Source: Luteimonas gilva (lineage in GTDB: Bacteria > Pseudomonadota > Gammaproteobacteria > Xanthomonadales > Xanthomonadaceae). From it: a DNA stretch of 64,000 nucleotides. A program made the translations under genes and the position numbers. Under the pieces are notes generated by a model. It had not been told where the DNA came from and made no database searches. It saw nothing but the letters and a program-made list of their open reading frames with translations. Positions 54,970 through 63,481 of the stretch are shown here, in pieces. The stretch spans positions 1,116,001 to 1,180,000 of the forward strand of contig NZ_SZUA01000002.1 in the NCBI RefSeq assembly GCF_005239095.1. The letters run 5' to 3'. Every line of letters starts with the position of its first letter. The first letter of the stretch is position 1.

Positions 54970-55704
54970 ATGCACTTTCCCGCGCACGAACGCAGCTTCC
55001 GGGAGTCGAAACCGGGACTCGAGACGATCGCCGCGGGATTCTTCCAGCCTCGGCACGCCCATCTGAAGGCGTACGCGACGGTGATCGTCGACGGCGGATA
55101 CGGTCATGCGGGCTATTTCGGACGGCGCTGGCTGGAACCCGGCGACGTGCTGGTCACGCCCTTGCTCGATCGCCACGAGAACCGCACTCCGCGCCGGCGC
55201 AACGCACGCCTGCTGCGTTTCGACTGGAGCGCCGACACCAGTCTGGGCGGCGTGTACCGGCCGGCGCGGATCGACACGGTCGTCAGCGTCGCCAGGCGCG
55301 ATCCTATCGAAGCGCGGCACCTGCTGCGTGAGGCGCTGGCTTCATCGGAATGCGTGCGGCCGGCGCTGGCCGATTGGCCGGATTTGCTCGCGCAGCGCCT
55401 GCGCGCCGGGCGAACGAGCATATCCGGATGGGCTGCCGGCGAAGGCCTGGCGCGCGAGACGGTGGCTCGGGGTTTCCGCAAGACCTACGGCACCTCGCCG
55501 CGCGCGTTCGCGGGCGAATTGCGCGCCAGAAGCGCGTGGGTCCGCATTTTCAGTGGCGGCGACAGCTTCGCGAAGATCGCGATGGACTTGGGTTACGCCG
55601 ACCAACCGCATATGACCCGCGCCGTCCGTTCTTTGACGGGGCTGTCCCCCGGCGCGTGGCGGAAAATGCGGAACGGACCCGCTAAGCGGCCGCCGGATCG
55701 TTAG
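54970..55704 (+). CDS. AraC-family transcriptional regulator
   Basis: The 244-residue product has an N-terminal cupin-like sensing half (FQPRHAHLKAYATVIVDGGY, RWLEPGDVLVTPLLDRHENR) and a C-terminal double helix-turn-helix. The first HTH is ISGWAAGEGLARETVARGFR and the second is FAKIAMDLGYADQPHMTRAV with the AraC signature tail RSLTGLSPGAWR. The ATG at 54970 is used; a TTG six bases upstream is possible. The inducer and targets are unknown. It converges with the 7TM gene; the gene ends overlap by 23 bases (55682-55704). Confidence 0.9.
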   Translation: MHFPAHERSFRESKPGLETIAAGFFQPRHAHLKAYATVIVDGGYGHAGYFGRRWLEPGDVLVTPLLDRHENRTPRRRNARLLRFDWSADTSLGGVYRPARIDTVVSVARRDPIEARHLLREALASSECVRPALADWPDLLAQRLRAGRTSISGWAAGEGLARETVARGFRKTYGTSPRAFAGELRARSAWVRIFSGGDSFAKIAMDLGYADQPHMTRAVRSLTGLSPGAWRKMRNGPAKRPPDR

Positions 55705-56995
55705 GCTGCGTATGCGCATTTCGCTTCGGCGCCGAGCGAAGATGGCAAAGCAAAGCCAAAGCCGGGATCAAAACGGCGTACGCGTACTGGGTCCGCGAAA
55801 CGCCGACGCCGAAGGGGAACCAGATCCCTTGAACGCCAATCGCCGAGAGTTCTTCGGCGTACAGGCCCGTGGCGATCGACGCCAGCGAAACGAACGCCAG
55901 AAACCGGATCGGGCCGTGGCGGACCAGCGCCCACGCGGCCATGCCCAACGGCAGGAGGAAGGCCAGCCTGGCCGCCGCGCGCAACATCGTGCCGCTCTCG
56001 CCGAGGGAACCGCCGATCGCAGCTAGCACCGCCAGCAAGCACGCCAGCCGGGCGATCCAACGCGCCGGCGCGCCCGACCAACGGTTCCATGCGCAAGACC
56101 AGAGCAACAAGATGAGCGGTTCGAGGACGGTGTACTTGGCGATGGTGAACTGGCCGATATCCTCGAAACTTCCCCAAAAGAACACGGCTTGGTTCGCGCG
56201 CAGCGCCGCGGTCGCCGCGAGTGCCGCGGCGAGCGGAAGATAGAATTTGTCCCGCGGCGCGAATCGGCGGATCGAGACGGCGTACAACGCCAGCAGCAGC
56301 ATCAGCGCCGGCTCGACGGCGTCCACGACATAGCCCGCGAACGTCTTCGTCCATTGCGCCGCGTACCGCGCTTGGCCCGCGGTTTCTTCAGCCAAGATCG
56401 GCGCGATATGGATGCCGCCGGCGTCGCCGCCGCGCGGCATCGCGGGAGAGAAGTAAACGCGTATCGCGATCGTGGCTTCGCCCGAGCGGCCTTGCGCGGG
56501 CAGGCGCATGAGCGTCGGCCGGGTCGCGATGACGCGTGGCTCGTCGCGCGAGAAATCGCCGACGCCGCCCACGCGCTTTCCGTTCCAATACACTTCGTAA
56601 GCGTCCTCGACGTAGGCCGGGCCGATCAACACCAACCGGCCGCCTTCGGCCAGGCGCCAGCGCAGCCGCTGCCGATACCAGGCGAAGCCGTAGACGTCCG
56701 CATGCCCGCGTTCCATCCAGCCCGGCACGTAGCCCTCGAGGCCGACGTCGGGATCGTGCGCGCCGGGGGCCGGCGTCAAGTCGACCGTCTCCCAGCGGCC
56801 GTCGTCCCAGTGCGGGTCCACCCAGCGCGGATCGTCGCCGATGCGGAATTTCCAAGGGCCGTCGAGCGGGATTTCGGCGCGGGCGAGCACGAGTTCGCCG
56901 CTCGCGCGAGCACAAGGGATCAGCGCCAAGGCCAGCGATAGGCTCGCAAAGAAGATGGCGATTTTTTCGCCATGTCGCCCGATCAAGGCCGCCAT
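55682..56995 (-). CDS. 7TMR-DISM-like membrane protein without an output domain
   Basis: The 437-residue product has a signal peptide (IAIFFASLSLALALIPCARA). A periplasmic galactose-binding-like beta-sandwich follows (LDGPWKFRIGDDPRW, WETVDLTPAPG, YGFAWYRQRLRW, DAYEVYWNGKRVGGVGDFSR). Then come about seven membrane helices from residue ~200 (DAVEPALMLLLALYAVSIRR, LLAVLAAIGGSLGES, FLAFVSLASIATGLYAEELS). This matches 7TMR-DISM receptors that usually carry a kinase or cyclase after the last helix. Here only ~20 residues follow (APKRNAHTQPNDPAAA). It may be an orphan sensor or a truncated one. The start lies inside the end of the upstream hydrolase gene (13-base overlap), so the two are coupled. 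Confidence 0.75.
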   Translation of the reverse strand: MAALIGRHGEKIAIFFASLSLALALIPCARASGELVLARAEIPLDGPWKFRIGDDPRWVDPHWDDGRWETVDLTPAPGAHDPDVGLEGYVPGWMERGHADVYGFAWYRQRLRWRLAEGGRLVLIGPAYVEDAYEVYWNGKRVGGVGDFSRDEPRVIATRPTLMRLPAQGRSGEATIAIRVYFSPAMPRGGDAGGIHIAPILAEETAGQARYAAQWTKTFAGYVVDAVEPALMLLLALYAVSIRRFAPRDKFYLPLAAALAATAALRANQAVFFWGSFEDIGQFTIAKYTVLEPLILLLWSCAWNRWSGAPARWIARLACLLAVLAAIGGSLGESGTMLRAAARLAFLLPLGMAAWALVRHGPIRFLAFVSLASIATGLYAEELSAIGVQGIWFPFGVGVSRTQYAYAVLIPALALLCHLRSAPKRNAHTQPNDPAAA

Positions 56996-57948
56996 TCCGG
57001 ATCGAGCGTTTCGCCATCGACGAACTTCGACAGCGTATCGACGAGCGCATCCGGACGTTCCTCGGGAATGAAGTGGCCGGTATTCCGGAACAACACGGCG
57101 GACACGCGATTTCCCACTCGGCGGCTGTTGTTCTCGATCAGCGCGCCATTGCCCTTGTCGGCGCCGACGGCCAGGATCGGAATGGAGAGCGGCCGCTTGG
57201 CGAACTCCGCGTTGTCCGCGACATCGCGGTCGATCGTGCGGTAAAGCCCGTAGCTGGGGCCCATCCGGCCGGGGCGTTCGAATCCGCGGGTGTAGATTCC
57301 GATCGTGGCCTCGTCGAACGAACCGGGCACCGCGTGCATGGCCTCGTTGTCGTAGAAGAAACGGAGGAAAGCCGCTTCGCGCCCGCCGTCGACCACGCTT
57401 TCGGCGTAGCCCGGTATGCGTAGGAAGTCGAAGAACCACATCGGATTGGTGTCCGCCATCCATGGCCCGAACGGCGCGCCTTCGATCATGATCAGTTTGC
57501 TCACCTCGTCGCGATGCTGGGCCGCATAGGCGTAGGCCACCGGCGCGCCCCAATCGTGTCCGGCCACTACGGCCGAGCGGTAGCCGAGCGAGGCCATCAA
57601 CGCGTGCATGTCTTGCGCGAGGGTTTTCTTGTCGTAGCCCGACGCCGCCAGTTCGGAATCGCCGAAGCCCCGCAAGTCCGGCGCGACGACGGTGAAGCGC
57701 TCGGCCAGGCGCGGCAACATGCGCCGCCATTCGTACCAGGTCTCCGGCCAGCCGTGGATCAAGAGCAAAGGCGGCCCTTTGCCGCCGACGACGAAATGCA
57801 GGCGCACGCCGTTCGCTTGAACGAACCGGGATTCGAAGCCGGGCGGCGGTTCCGCGCTGCCGCTCGCCGGCGTACCGAACACCTGCAGCGGGGCGGCGAT
57901 CAATAGGAATAAGACGGCGCCCCAAAACGAGGCAGGGAAGCGGCGCAT
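56983..57948 (-). CDS. Exported alpha/beta hydrolase, epoxide-hydrolase-like
   Basis: The 321-residue product starts at ATG 57948 with a strong GGAGG seven bases upstream. It has a signal peptide (FWGAVLFLLIAAPLQVFG). The fold is marked by LLLIHGWPETWYEWRRML (oxyanion HGWP), VVAPDLRGFGDSE, the nucleophile elbow VVAGHDWGAPVAY with Asp in place of Ser, and the C-terminal His in FRNTGHFIPEERP. An Asp nucleophile with HGWP is typical of epoxide hydrolases and haloalkane dehalogenases. Substrate unknown. It is translationally coupled to the 7TM protein gene and divergent from the gumN-like gene. The repeated 18-base element lies in its upstream region. Confidence 0.9.
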   Translation of the reverse strand: MRRFPASFWGAVLFLLIAAPLQVFGTPASGSAEPPPGFESRFVQANGVRLHFVVGGKGPPLLLIHGWPETWYEWRRMLPRLAERFTVVAPDLRGFGDSELAASGYDKKTLAQDMHALMASLGYRSAVVAGHDWGAPVAYAYAAQHRDEVSKLIMIEGAPFGPWMADTNPMWFFDFLRIPGYAESVVDGGREAAFLRFFYDNEAMHAVPGSFDEATIGIYTRGFERPGRMGPSYGLYRTIDRDVADNAEFAKRPLSIPILAVGADKGNGALIENNSRRVGNRVSAVLFRNTGHFIPEERPDALVDTLSKFVDGETLDPEWRP

Positions 57949-58000
57949 GCGTTTCCTCCGAGGCGGCGAAGCGGGCAAGCTAAGCGCGCGGCTGCGGCGG

Positions 58001-58018
58001 GTCTTGAACGGATGTGAC
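58001..58018. promoter_or_regulatory. 18-base repeated intergenic element, copy 2
   Basis: It is identical to 54883-54900 and lies in the 154-base divergent region between the epoxide-hydrolase-like gene (minus strand, 53 bases away) and the TraB/GumN gene (plus strand, 85 bases away). On the minus strand it reads CTGTCACATCC when two further bases are included, giving the TGTCACA word. Confidence 0.4.
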
Positions 58019-58102
58019 AGGCGTCGCCGACGCCGGCAGGCGAAGTCGGCTCGCGTTCACGATCGTTCCCGAGAATGCGCTTTCCGGTCCGGAGAACGGC
58101 GC

Positions 58103-59128
58103 ATGCGTAAGCTCCTGCTCAGCGGTTGGTTGGCCATCGCTTCGATGCAAACCGCTTACGCGCAGACGCCGCCGCCGGCGCAGCAGGCGCCCGTTGCCGC
58201 ACCGGCCGAACCTATCGTCGACCTGGACGCCGTCGTCGTCTCCGGCAGCCAGCCCGGACCCGGCCTGTGGAAAGTGCTCGGCAAGAACGGCCACACGCTG
58301 TGGATCCTGGGCACGCTATCGCCGCTGCCGCGGCGGATGGAGTGGGACACGAACGCGGTGGAGCGGGCCATCGCCCAGTCGCAGCAGGTCATCGAATCGC
58401 CTTCTGTCAAATTGAAGGCCGACGTCGGTTTCTTCGGAAAATTGGCTCTGATCCCGACCGCGTTGAAAGCGCGCCGCAATCCCGGCGACAAGACCCTGCA
58501 AGAAATCGTGCCGCCGGACCAGTACGTGCGCTGGCAGGCCTTGAAAGCGCGCTACATCGGCAGCGACCGCGGCATCGAGCGCTGGCGTCCCGTGTTCGCG
58601 GCGCTGGAGCTGTACGACAAGGCGATCGGCAAGTCGGGCATGACGTGGTCCGGCATCGTCGCCCCGGCGGTGGACAAGCTGGCGCGCAAATACGGTGTGA
58701 AGCGGGTGAAGCCCGAGGCCGAGATAGCGATCGCCGAGCCGAAGCGGGCGCTGAAGGAATTCGCGAATCAGCCGCTCGACGATCTGGCTTGTTTCGAGAA
58801 GACGCTGGACCGCATCCAAGGCGATCTGGGCAACATGGCCGCGCGCGCGAACGCGTGGGCGGCAGGCGACGTCGACGCTTTGCGCGACTTGCCGGCCAAT
58901 AACCAATTCGTCGCCTGCAGCGCCGCCTTCACCGAAGCCGGCCTGGCGCGCAAATACGGCATCAACGATTTGGCCCAGCGGATGGAACGCGAATGGCTTA
59001 CGGCGGCGGAAGCGGCGTTGCAGAACAACGTCTCGACGTTCGCGACGCTGCCGGTGTCCGAATTGCTCAAGGACAACGGCTATCTGGCGAAACTGCAGGC
59101 GAAAGGTTACGAAGTGCAAGCGCCATAA
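58103..59128 (+). CDS. TraB/GumN-family protein
   Basis: The 341-residue product has a signal peptide (KLLLSGWLAIASMQTAYAQ) and a proline-rich linker. A TraB/GumN domain follows: GPGLWKVLGKNGHTLWILGT with LSPLPRRMEWD. Internal helices and CxxC-less cysteines (DLACFEKT, FVACSAAF) come next. The opening 'LWKV...LWILGTLSPLP' is the conserved start of this family, whose members are named for pheromone shutdown (TraB) and the xanthan cluster gene gumN. The latter is not required for xanthan. Putative metal-dependent protease activity has been suggested for the family. Its role here is unknown. Confidence 0.85.
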   Translation: MRKLLLSGWLAIASMQTAYAQTPPPAQQAPVAAPAEPIVDLDAVVVSGSQPGPGLWKVLGKNGHTLWILGTLSPLPRRMEWDTNAVERAIAQSQQVIESPSVKLKADVGFFGKLALIPTALKARRNPGDKTLQEIVPPDQYVRWQALKARYIGSDRGIERWRPVFAALELYDKAIGKSGMTWSGIVAPAVDKLARKYGVKRVKPEAEIAIAEPKRALKEFANQPLDDLACFEKTLDRIQGDLGNMAARANAWAAGDVDALRDLPANNQFVACSAAFTEAGLARKYGINDLAQRMEREWLTAAEAALQNNVSTFATLPVSELLKDNGYLAKLQAKGYEVQAP

Positions 59129-59161
59129 TCGTTCTCGACGGTTCTTGCTTGCGAGCGCGGC

Positions 59162-59248
59162 TTTTTGCGAGGGCGGCTTAAGCCGCGAGCTTTCAGCTGC
59201 CGGTGATCTTGTCGGAAGAGCTCGCGGCTAAAGCCGCTCCCACAAAAA
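59162..59248. repeat. Inverted repeat, family R3
   Basis: Arms 59162-59191 and 59219-59248 carry GGCGGCTTAAGCCGCGAGCT and AGCTCGCGGCTAAAGCCGCT. It lies after the gumN-like gene. Ending in A7, it may terminate transcription towards the convergent DUF2071 gene. The remaining ~100 bases of this gap hold nothing I can identify. Confidence 0.85.
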
Positions 59249-59352
59249 AAGCTAGTCGGGCTTGCCGAGCGCGAACCCAGAAAAAAGCCTTCATCGCCGC
59301 CGCGATGGATGCGGCGCGGCTTTCGAGCAACTTCCAGGGAGGACCGCTTGGA

Positions 59353-60135
59353 TCAAAGTATCTTCGGCGGCAGGTAGATCGTGAATTCGTTGATCGGTTG
59401 CACCAACACGCTATGCGGCTTTTGCTGGGCTTCTCGATCCACCCAGCCTTGCCGCGACAATAGGCCGAAATCAGCGTTCAGCAACGTAGCTGGGGCCATT
59501 TCCAAACGGTCGTGCCAGACGCGGTAGGTTCCGAGCTGGCCGTCGCGGCGGTGGTAGAAACCCGCGAGCGGATGGGTAAGGTAAACCAAGCCGGTCTCCT
59601 CGTCCGGGAACCCGGGTAAGGATAGCGGCGGCGTGCCGCCCTGGGTGAGTTCGACCTGCGCCGGCGCCCATCGCGCGCGCGTGCGCATGAAGTAGCGGCG
59701 ATAAGCGCCGGTCGACGCGTCCGCGTCGCAATCGAACTCCACCCGGCCGCCGTACCAAGGCAGATTCCAGAGCGTGTGCGGCACCACGCGCGTCCAAGAA
59801 TCCAAAGTCGTTCCCAGGAACCAGACCGCTCTTTCGCCCGTATCGCGATCCAGGATGTAGATGCGGTAATTCGTCTGCCCCATGGTGAAACGCGGAAACG
59901 GGCGGCAAGCGGAGGTGAAATCCACATCGATGAAGGGCACGACCGACAGCAAGGCTTGCGGGCGGCCGTCGATTTCCACCAGGTCCGGCTCGAACCTCGG
60001 CGGCATCGATCCGTCGAGCTTGGAAGGATCGAAGGCGTACGTGACGATCGCGAAATGCTGCAGCTTGCATACGACATCGATTCCGTGCGGCTGCGGACGC
60101 GGGATCAGATGATCCCGGAAACGAAGCGTACGCAT
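59353..60135 (-). CDS. DUF2071 (YqjF-like) protein
   Basis: The 260-residue cytoplasmic product reads MRTLRFRDHLIPRPQPHGID at its start (ATG 60135). It continues with LVEIDGRPQALLSVVPFIDV, TNYRIYILDRDTGERAVWFL, LWNLPWYGGRVEFDCD and FYHRRDGQLGTYRVWHDRLE. Proteins of this kind are grouped as DUF2071/acetoacetate-decarboxylase-like; no activity is known for most. The start is 13 bases downstream of the dxs stop on the same strand, so it is probably co-transcribed with dxs. The longer open frame upstream overlaps dxs and is not needed. Confidence 0.8.
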   Translation of the reverse strand: MRTLRFRDHLIPRPQPHGIDVVCKLQHFAIVTYAFDPSKLDGSMPPRFEPDLVEIDGRPQALLSVVPFIDVDFTSACRPFPRFTMGQTNYRIYILDRDTGERAVWFLGTTLDSWTRVVPHTLWNLPWYGGRVEFDCDADASTGAYRRYFMRTRARWAPAQVELTQGGTPPLSLPGFPDEETGLVYLTHPLAGFYHRRDGQLGTYRVWHDRLEMAPATLLNADFGLLSRQGWVDREAQQKPHSVLVQPINEFTIYLPPKIL

Positions 60136-60148
60136 GCCGTACGGGCGG

Positions 60149-62059
60149 TTACGAAGCCGCGACGTTGCGCATCGCCGGCTGCTCCAGGTCCGGCCAGCGC
60201 GCGAGCAGCGCTTTGCGGATGCCGGCGGCATCCAGTCCGGCTTCGGCCAGCAAATCCTCGCGGCCGGCGTGGTGCTGGAATTCGTCCGGCAGGCCGAGGT
60301 GCATGATCGGCAAGGTCAAATGGGCTTCGTTCAACGACTCGGCGACGGCCGAGCCCGCGCCGCCCATCACCACGTTGTCTTCGAGCGTGACGAAACCTTC
60401 GTGCGACTTCGCCAATTCGAGGATCAGCGCGCGGTCCAGCGGTTTGACGAAGCGCATATTGACCACGGTCAGGCCGAGTTCGGCGCCGACCTTTTCCGCC
60501 GCCGGCACGAGCGCGCCGAAAGCGAGCAGGGCGATGCGCGAACCGCGCGCGCGCACTTCGGCCTTGCCGATCGGCAGCGTGTCGAGATCGGACTGCACGG
60601 CGACGCCGGGGCCTGTGCCGCGCGGATAGCGCACGGCAGCCGGGCCTTCGTGGCGGAAGCCGGTGGACAGCATCTGCCGGCATTCATTCTCGTCGGCCGG
60701 CGCCATCACCACCATGTTCGGCACGCAGCGCAGATAGCTCAGGTCGAGATTGCCGGCATGGGTGGCGCCGTCCGGGCCGACCACGCCGCCGCGGTCGATC
60801 GCGAACAGTACGTCCAGGTTCTGGATCGCCACGTCGTGCACCAGCTGGTCGTAGCCGCGCTGCAAGAAAGTGGAATAGATCGCCACGACGGGCTTGGCGC
60901 CTTCGCAGGCCATGCCCGCGGCCAGCGTCACCGCGTGCTGTTCGGCGATGGCCACGTCGAAATAGCGCTCCGGATATTCCTTGCTGAAGCGCACCAGGCC
61001 CGAGCCTTCGCGCATCGCCGGGGTGATGCCCATCAGTTTCGGATCGGCCGCGGCCATGTCGCAGAGCCAGTCGCCGAACACGTCGGTGTAGGTCGGTTTC
61101 TTCGCGCCCGGCTTGCTCACCACGCCCAGGCTCGGATCGAACGGCGAGACGGCGTGATAGCCGATCTGATCGCCTTCGGCCAATTCGTAGCCTTTGCCCT
61201 TGGTGGTGATGATGTGCAGCAGCTGCGGGCCTTTGAGCGTCTTCAGCGTCTTCAGCGCGGCGGCCAGCGCTTTGACGTCGTGGCCGTCGATCGGGCCGGT
61301 GTAGTGGAAGCCCATTTCCTCGAACAGCGTGGACGGCACGAACATGCCTTTCCAATGTTCTTCCCAGCGGCGCACGAAGCGCGCGGTGCCGCTGCTGCGC
61401 TTGTCGCCGAGCAGTTTCTTGCCGCCTTCGCGGATCGCGTTGAGGGTGCGGCTGCCGGTCATGCGGCCGAGCATCTTGGTGATGCCGCCGACGTTCTCGG
61501 AAATCGACATGCGGTTGTCGTTGAGGATCACCAGCAGGCTCGGTTCCGGATCCATGCCGCCGGCGTGGTTTAAGGCCTCGTAGGCCATGCCCGCGGTCAT
61601 CGCGCCGTCGCCGATCACCGCCACGACCTTGCGCTCGTCGCCGGCGCGGGCGTTGGCGATGGCCATGCCCAGCGCGGCCGAGATCGAAGTCGAAGAATGG
61701 CCGACGCCGAAGGTGTCGTACTCGCTTTCCTCGCGCTTCGGGAACGGCGCCACGCCGTCCTTCTGCTTGACGGTGTGGATGCGGTCGCGGCGGCCGGTGA
61801 GGATCTTGTGCGGATAGCACTGGTGGCCGACGTCCCAGACCAGGCGGTCGTTGGGCGTGTCGTACAGGTAGTGCAAGGCGACGGTGAGTTCGATCACCCC
61901 CAGGCCGGCACCGAAATGTCCGCCGCTCTTGCCCACCGATTCGATCAGGTAGGCGCGCAGTTCGTCGGCGATGGCGGGCAGTTCGGCTTCGTCGAACCCG
62001 CGCAGGTCGGCGGGCGTTTCGATGCGGGAAAGGCGGGGATAGCGTTGCGGGTCGATCAT
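60149..62059 (-). CDS. dxs: 1-deoxy-D-xylulose-5-phosphate synthase
   Basis: The 636-residue TPP enzyme condenses pyruvate and glyceraldehyde 3-phosphate, the first step of the MEP isoprenoid pathway. The start ATG 62059 gives [20 protein letters not shown]; the frame extends 24 codons further upstream but without family similarity. Key blocks are [39 protein letters not shown], the TPP motif [20 protein letters not shown] with NDNRMSIS, and the catalytic Glu region [26 protein letters not shown]-like [12 protein letters not shown] and RYPRGTG also match. The length is typical. Confidence 0.98.
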   Translation of the reverse strand: MIDPQRYPRLSRIETPADLRGFDEAELPAIADELRAYLIESVGKSGGHFGAGLGVIELTVALHYLYDTPNDRLVWDVGHQCYPHKILTGRRDRIHTVKQKDGVAPFPKREESEYDTFGVGHSSTSISAALGMAIANARAGDERKVVAVIGDGAMTAGMAYEALNHAGGMDPEPSLLVILNDNRMSISENVGGITKMLGRMTGSRTLNAIREGGKKLLGDKRSSGTARFVRRWEEHWKGMFVPSTLFEEMGFHYTGPIDGHDVKALAAALKTLKTLKGPQLLHIITTKGKGYELAEGDQIGYHAVSPFDPSLGVVSKPGAKKPTYTDVFGDWLCDMAAADPKLMGITPAMREGSGLVRFSKEYPERYFDVAIAEQHAVTLAAGMACEGAKPVVAIYSTFLQRGYDQLVHDVAIQNLDVLFAIDRGGVVGPDGATHAGNLDLSYLRCVPNMVVMAPADENECRQMLSTGFRHEGPAAVRYPRGTGPGVAVQSDLDTLPIGKAEVRARGSRIALLAFGALVPAAEKVGAELGLTVVNMRFVKPLDRALILELAKSHEGFVTLEDNVVMGGAGSAVAESLNEAHLTLPIMHLGLPDEFQHHAGREDLLAEAGLDAAGIRKALLARWPDLEQPAMRNVAAS

Positions 62060-62167
62060 CACGGCGTCGGGCAAAGCAAGTTCGCCATTGTCCCGCCGCG
62101 GGCCGGGGCGGGCAAGCAAACGGGTTTGCAAGCCGTTGGCGCGAGCTAAGGTCGCTCACCGAGAAAC

Positions 62168-62224
62168 TGTGGGAGGGGCTTGAGCCCCGACATGCGCAGC
62201 GTCGGGGCTCAAGCCCCTCCCACA
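62168..62224. repeat. Inverted repeat, R3-related variant (GGGGCTTGAGCCCCGAC type)
   Basis: Perfectly complementary 24-base arms (62168-62191 and 62201-62224) with a nine-base loop. The outer GTGGGAG/CTCCCAC matches R3, while the inner core differs (GGGGCTTGAGCCCC). It lies in the 186-base gap between dxs and the next minus-strand gene. Confidence 0.9.
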
Positions 62225-62245
62225 AGAGCGCTGCGGGCGATCGAA

Positions 62246-63337
62246 CTATTTCCCGCGCAACCGCCCGAACAGGCCGGACTTCGCCGGTTCGCTCGGTTCC
62301 GGCGGCGTATCCGCGACGGACTCGGCGAAACCGGTGGTCAAATTGGCGTTCACGAAATCGGCCACTTCGGCGCGCGTCACGCCGCTGGCGGCGGCAATTT
62401 CCTCGAGCGTGGCCGGACCTTTCATCATCGCGGTGGCGATGCGGAAGTGTTTGGGGAATTCGCGCTCGGTTTGCGGCCATTTGTTCAGCCGATAACGGCC
62501 CGCCGGGTCGAGGCCGGGCAGCAACTCGCCCTTGCCGGCCAGCAAGCCGCCGTACCACTGCAAGCGGATCAGCGGCTGCGCTTCGCCGGCGGTGGCGGTT
62601 TCGCGCGCCCAAGCCGCGTCGTCCAGCGCCTCGAAATCGGCCAAACGCACCGGACCTTCGAAATAGCTCGCCAGCGGCTTCAGCGTGGCCGGTCCGTGGT
62701 ATTGGCGGGTCTTGGGGTCGATCAACACATTCGGGCCCGCCGCGCGGCGATAGCGAAGCCGCTGCTGCAGGGCGCTGGGAGCCAGCCAGTCGGCGAAGAC
62801 CGGGTCGCGGGCGGGCGCGGCCGCCGGCACGGGCGGCTCGGGGATCAGAACGGGCTCAGGCGGCGGCGCCGCTTCGGCCTGGACGGGCTCGGGCACTTCC
62901 TCCGGCAATTGGTCCTGCGGCGCCGGCGCGGGGGTGAAGCCCGAGGGCGTTGCCGCAGGCGCAACAGGTTCGGCCTGGACGATGGGCGGCGGCGGCGGAA
63001 CCGGTTTCGGCGAAACGGCGGCCGGGATGCCGGCCTGGTCGGCGATCTCGTGCAGCAAACGATCCAGGCTGGCCGCATCGAAAGGCCGGCCGAGCCGGAA
63101 ATCGGCTTGGGTTCTGGGCGCCGAAGTCAGGCCGATCACGGTCTTGCCGGCGCCGTGCAAGCGCAGCCAGCTCATCGGGCCGTACATGCTGTCCATGTCC
63201 ACGACCACGTAATCCGCGTCGGCTTCGGGCGCCAGGCTGAAGCGTTCGCCCGTGCCGGCGTTGGCCTGTTTGAAGGCGGATTGCAGCGCGGCTTCGGTGG
63301 CCGGATCCATGCCCGTAAGGCCCAGGGTCAGTGGCAT
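62246..63337 (-). CDS. Unrecognised two-domain protein with a proline-rich hinge
   Basis: The 363-residue product has no signal peptide or membrane helix. Residues 1-105 look like an alpha/beta, receiver-like domain (LTLGLTGMDPATEAALQSAF, DADYVVVDMDSMYGP, KTVIGLTSAPRTQADFRLGR). Residues about 110-175 are a proline/alanine/glutamate linker. Residues 180-340 form a second domain: VLIDPKTRQYHGPATLKPLA, LIRLQWYGGLLAGKGELLPG and a winged-helix-like MMKGPATLEEIAAASGVTRA with EVADFVNANLTTGF. The N-domain lacks the full phospho-acceptor set of a true response regulator as far as I can see. A cytoplasmic regulatory or scaffold role is possible. I do not recognise the family. Confidence 0.7.
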   Translation of the reverse strand: MPLTLGLTGMDPATEAALQSAFKQANAGTGERFSLAPEADADYVVVDMDSMYGPMSWLRLHGAGKTVIGLTSAPRTQADFRLGRPFDAASLDRLLHEIADQAGIPAAVSPKPVPPPPPIVQAEPVAPAATPSGFTPAPAPQDQLPEEVPEPVQAEAAPPPEPVLIPEPPVPAAAPARDPVFADWLAPSALQQRLRYRRAAGPNVLIDPKTRQYHGPATLKPLASYFEGPVRLADFEALDDAAWARETATAGEAQPLIRLQWYGGLLAGKGELLPGLDPAGRYRLNKWPQTEREFPKHFRIATAMMKGPATLEEIAAASGVTRAEVADFVNANLTTGFAESVADTPPEPSEPAKSGLFGRLRGK

Positions 63338-63481
63338 CGTTTCGCTTCGATTGCAAGAAGAAGGCCAGTGTTGCCAAGCGCGCGGCGGGCGTCAACGCGA
63401 ACGCAGGACATTCGCGATGCGGCGCGCGTTTTTGCGAATTTTCCGGTCGTCGATGCGCCGCTTAACGACGCCTAGCGTCGC

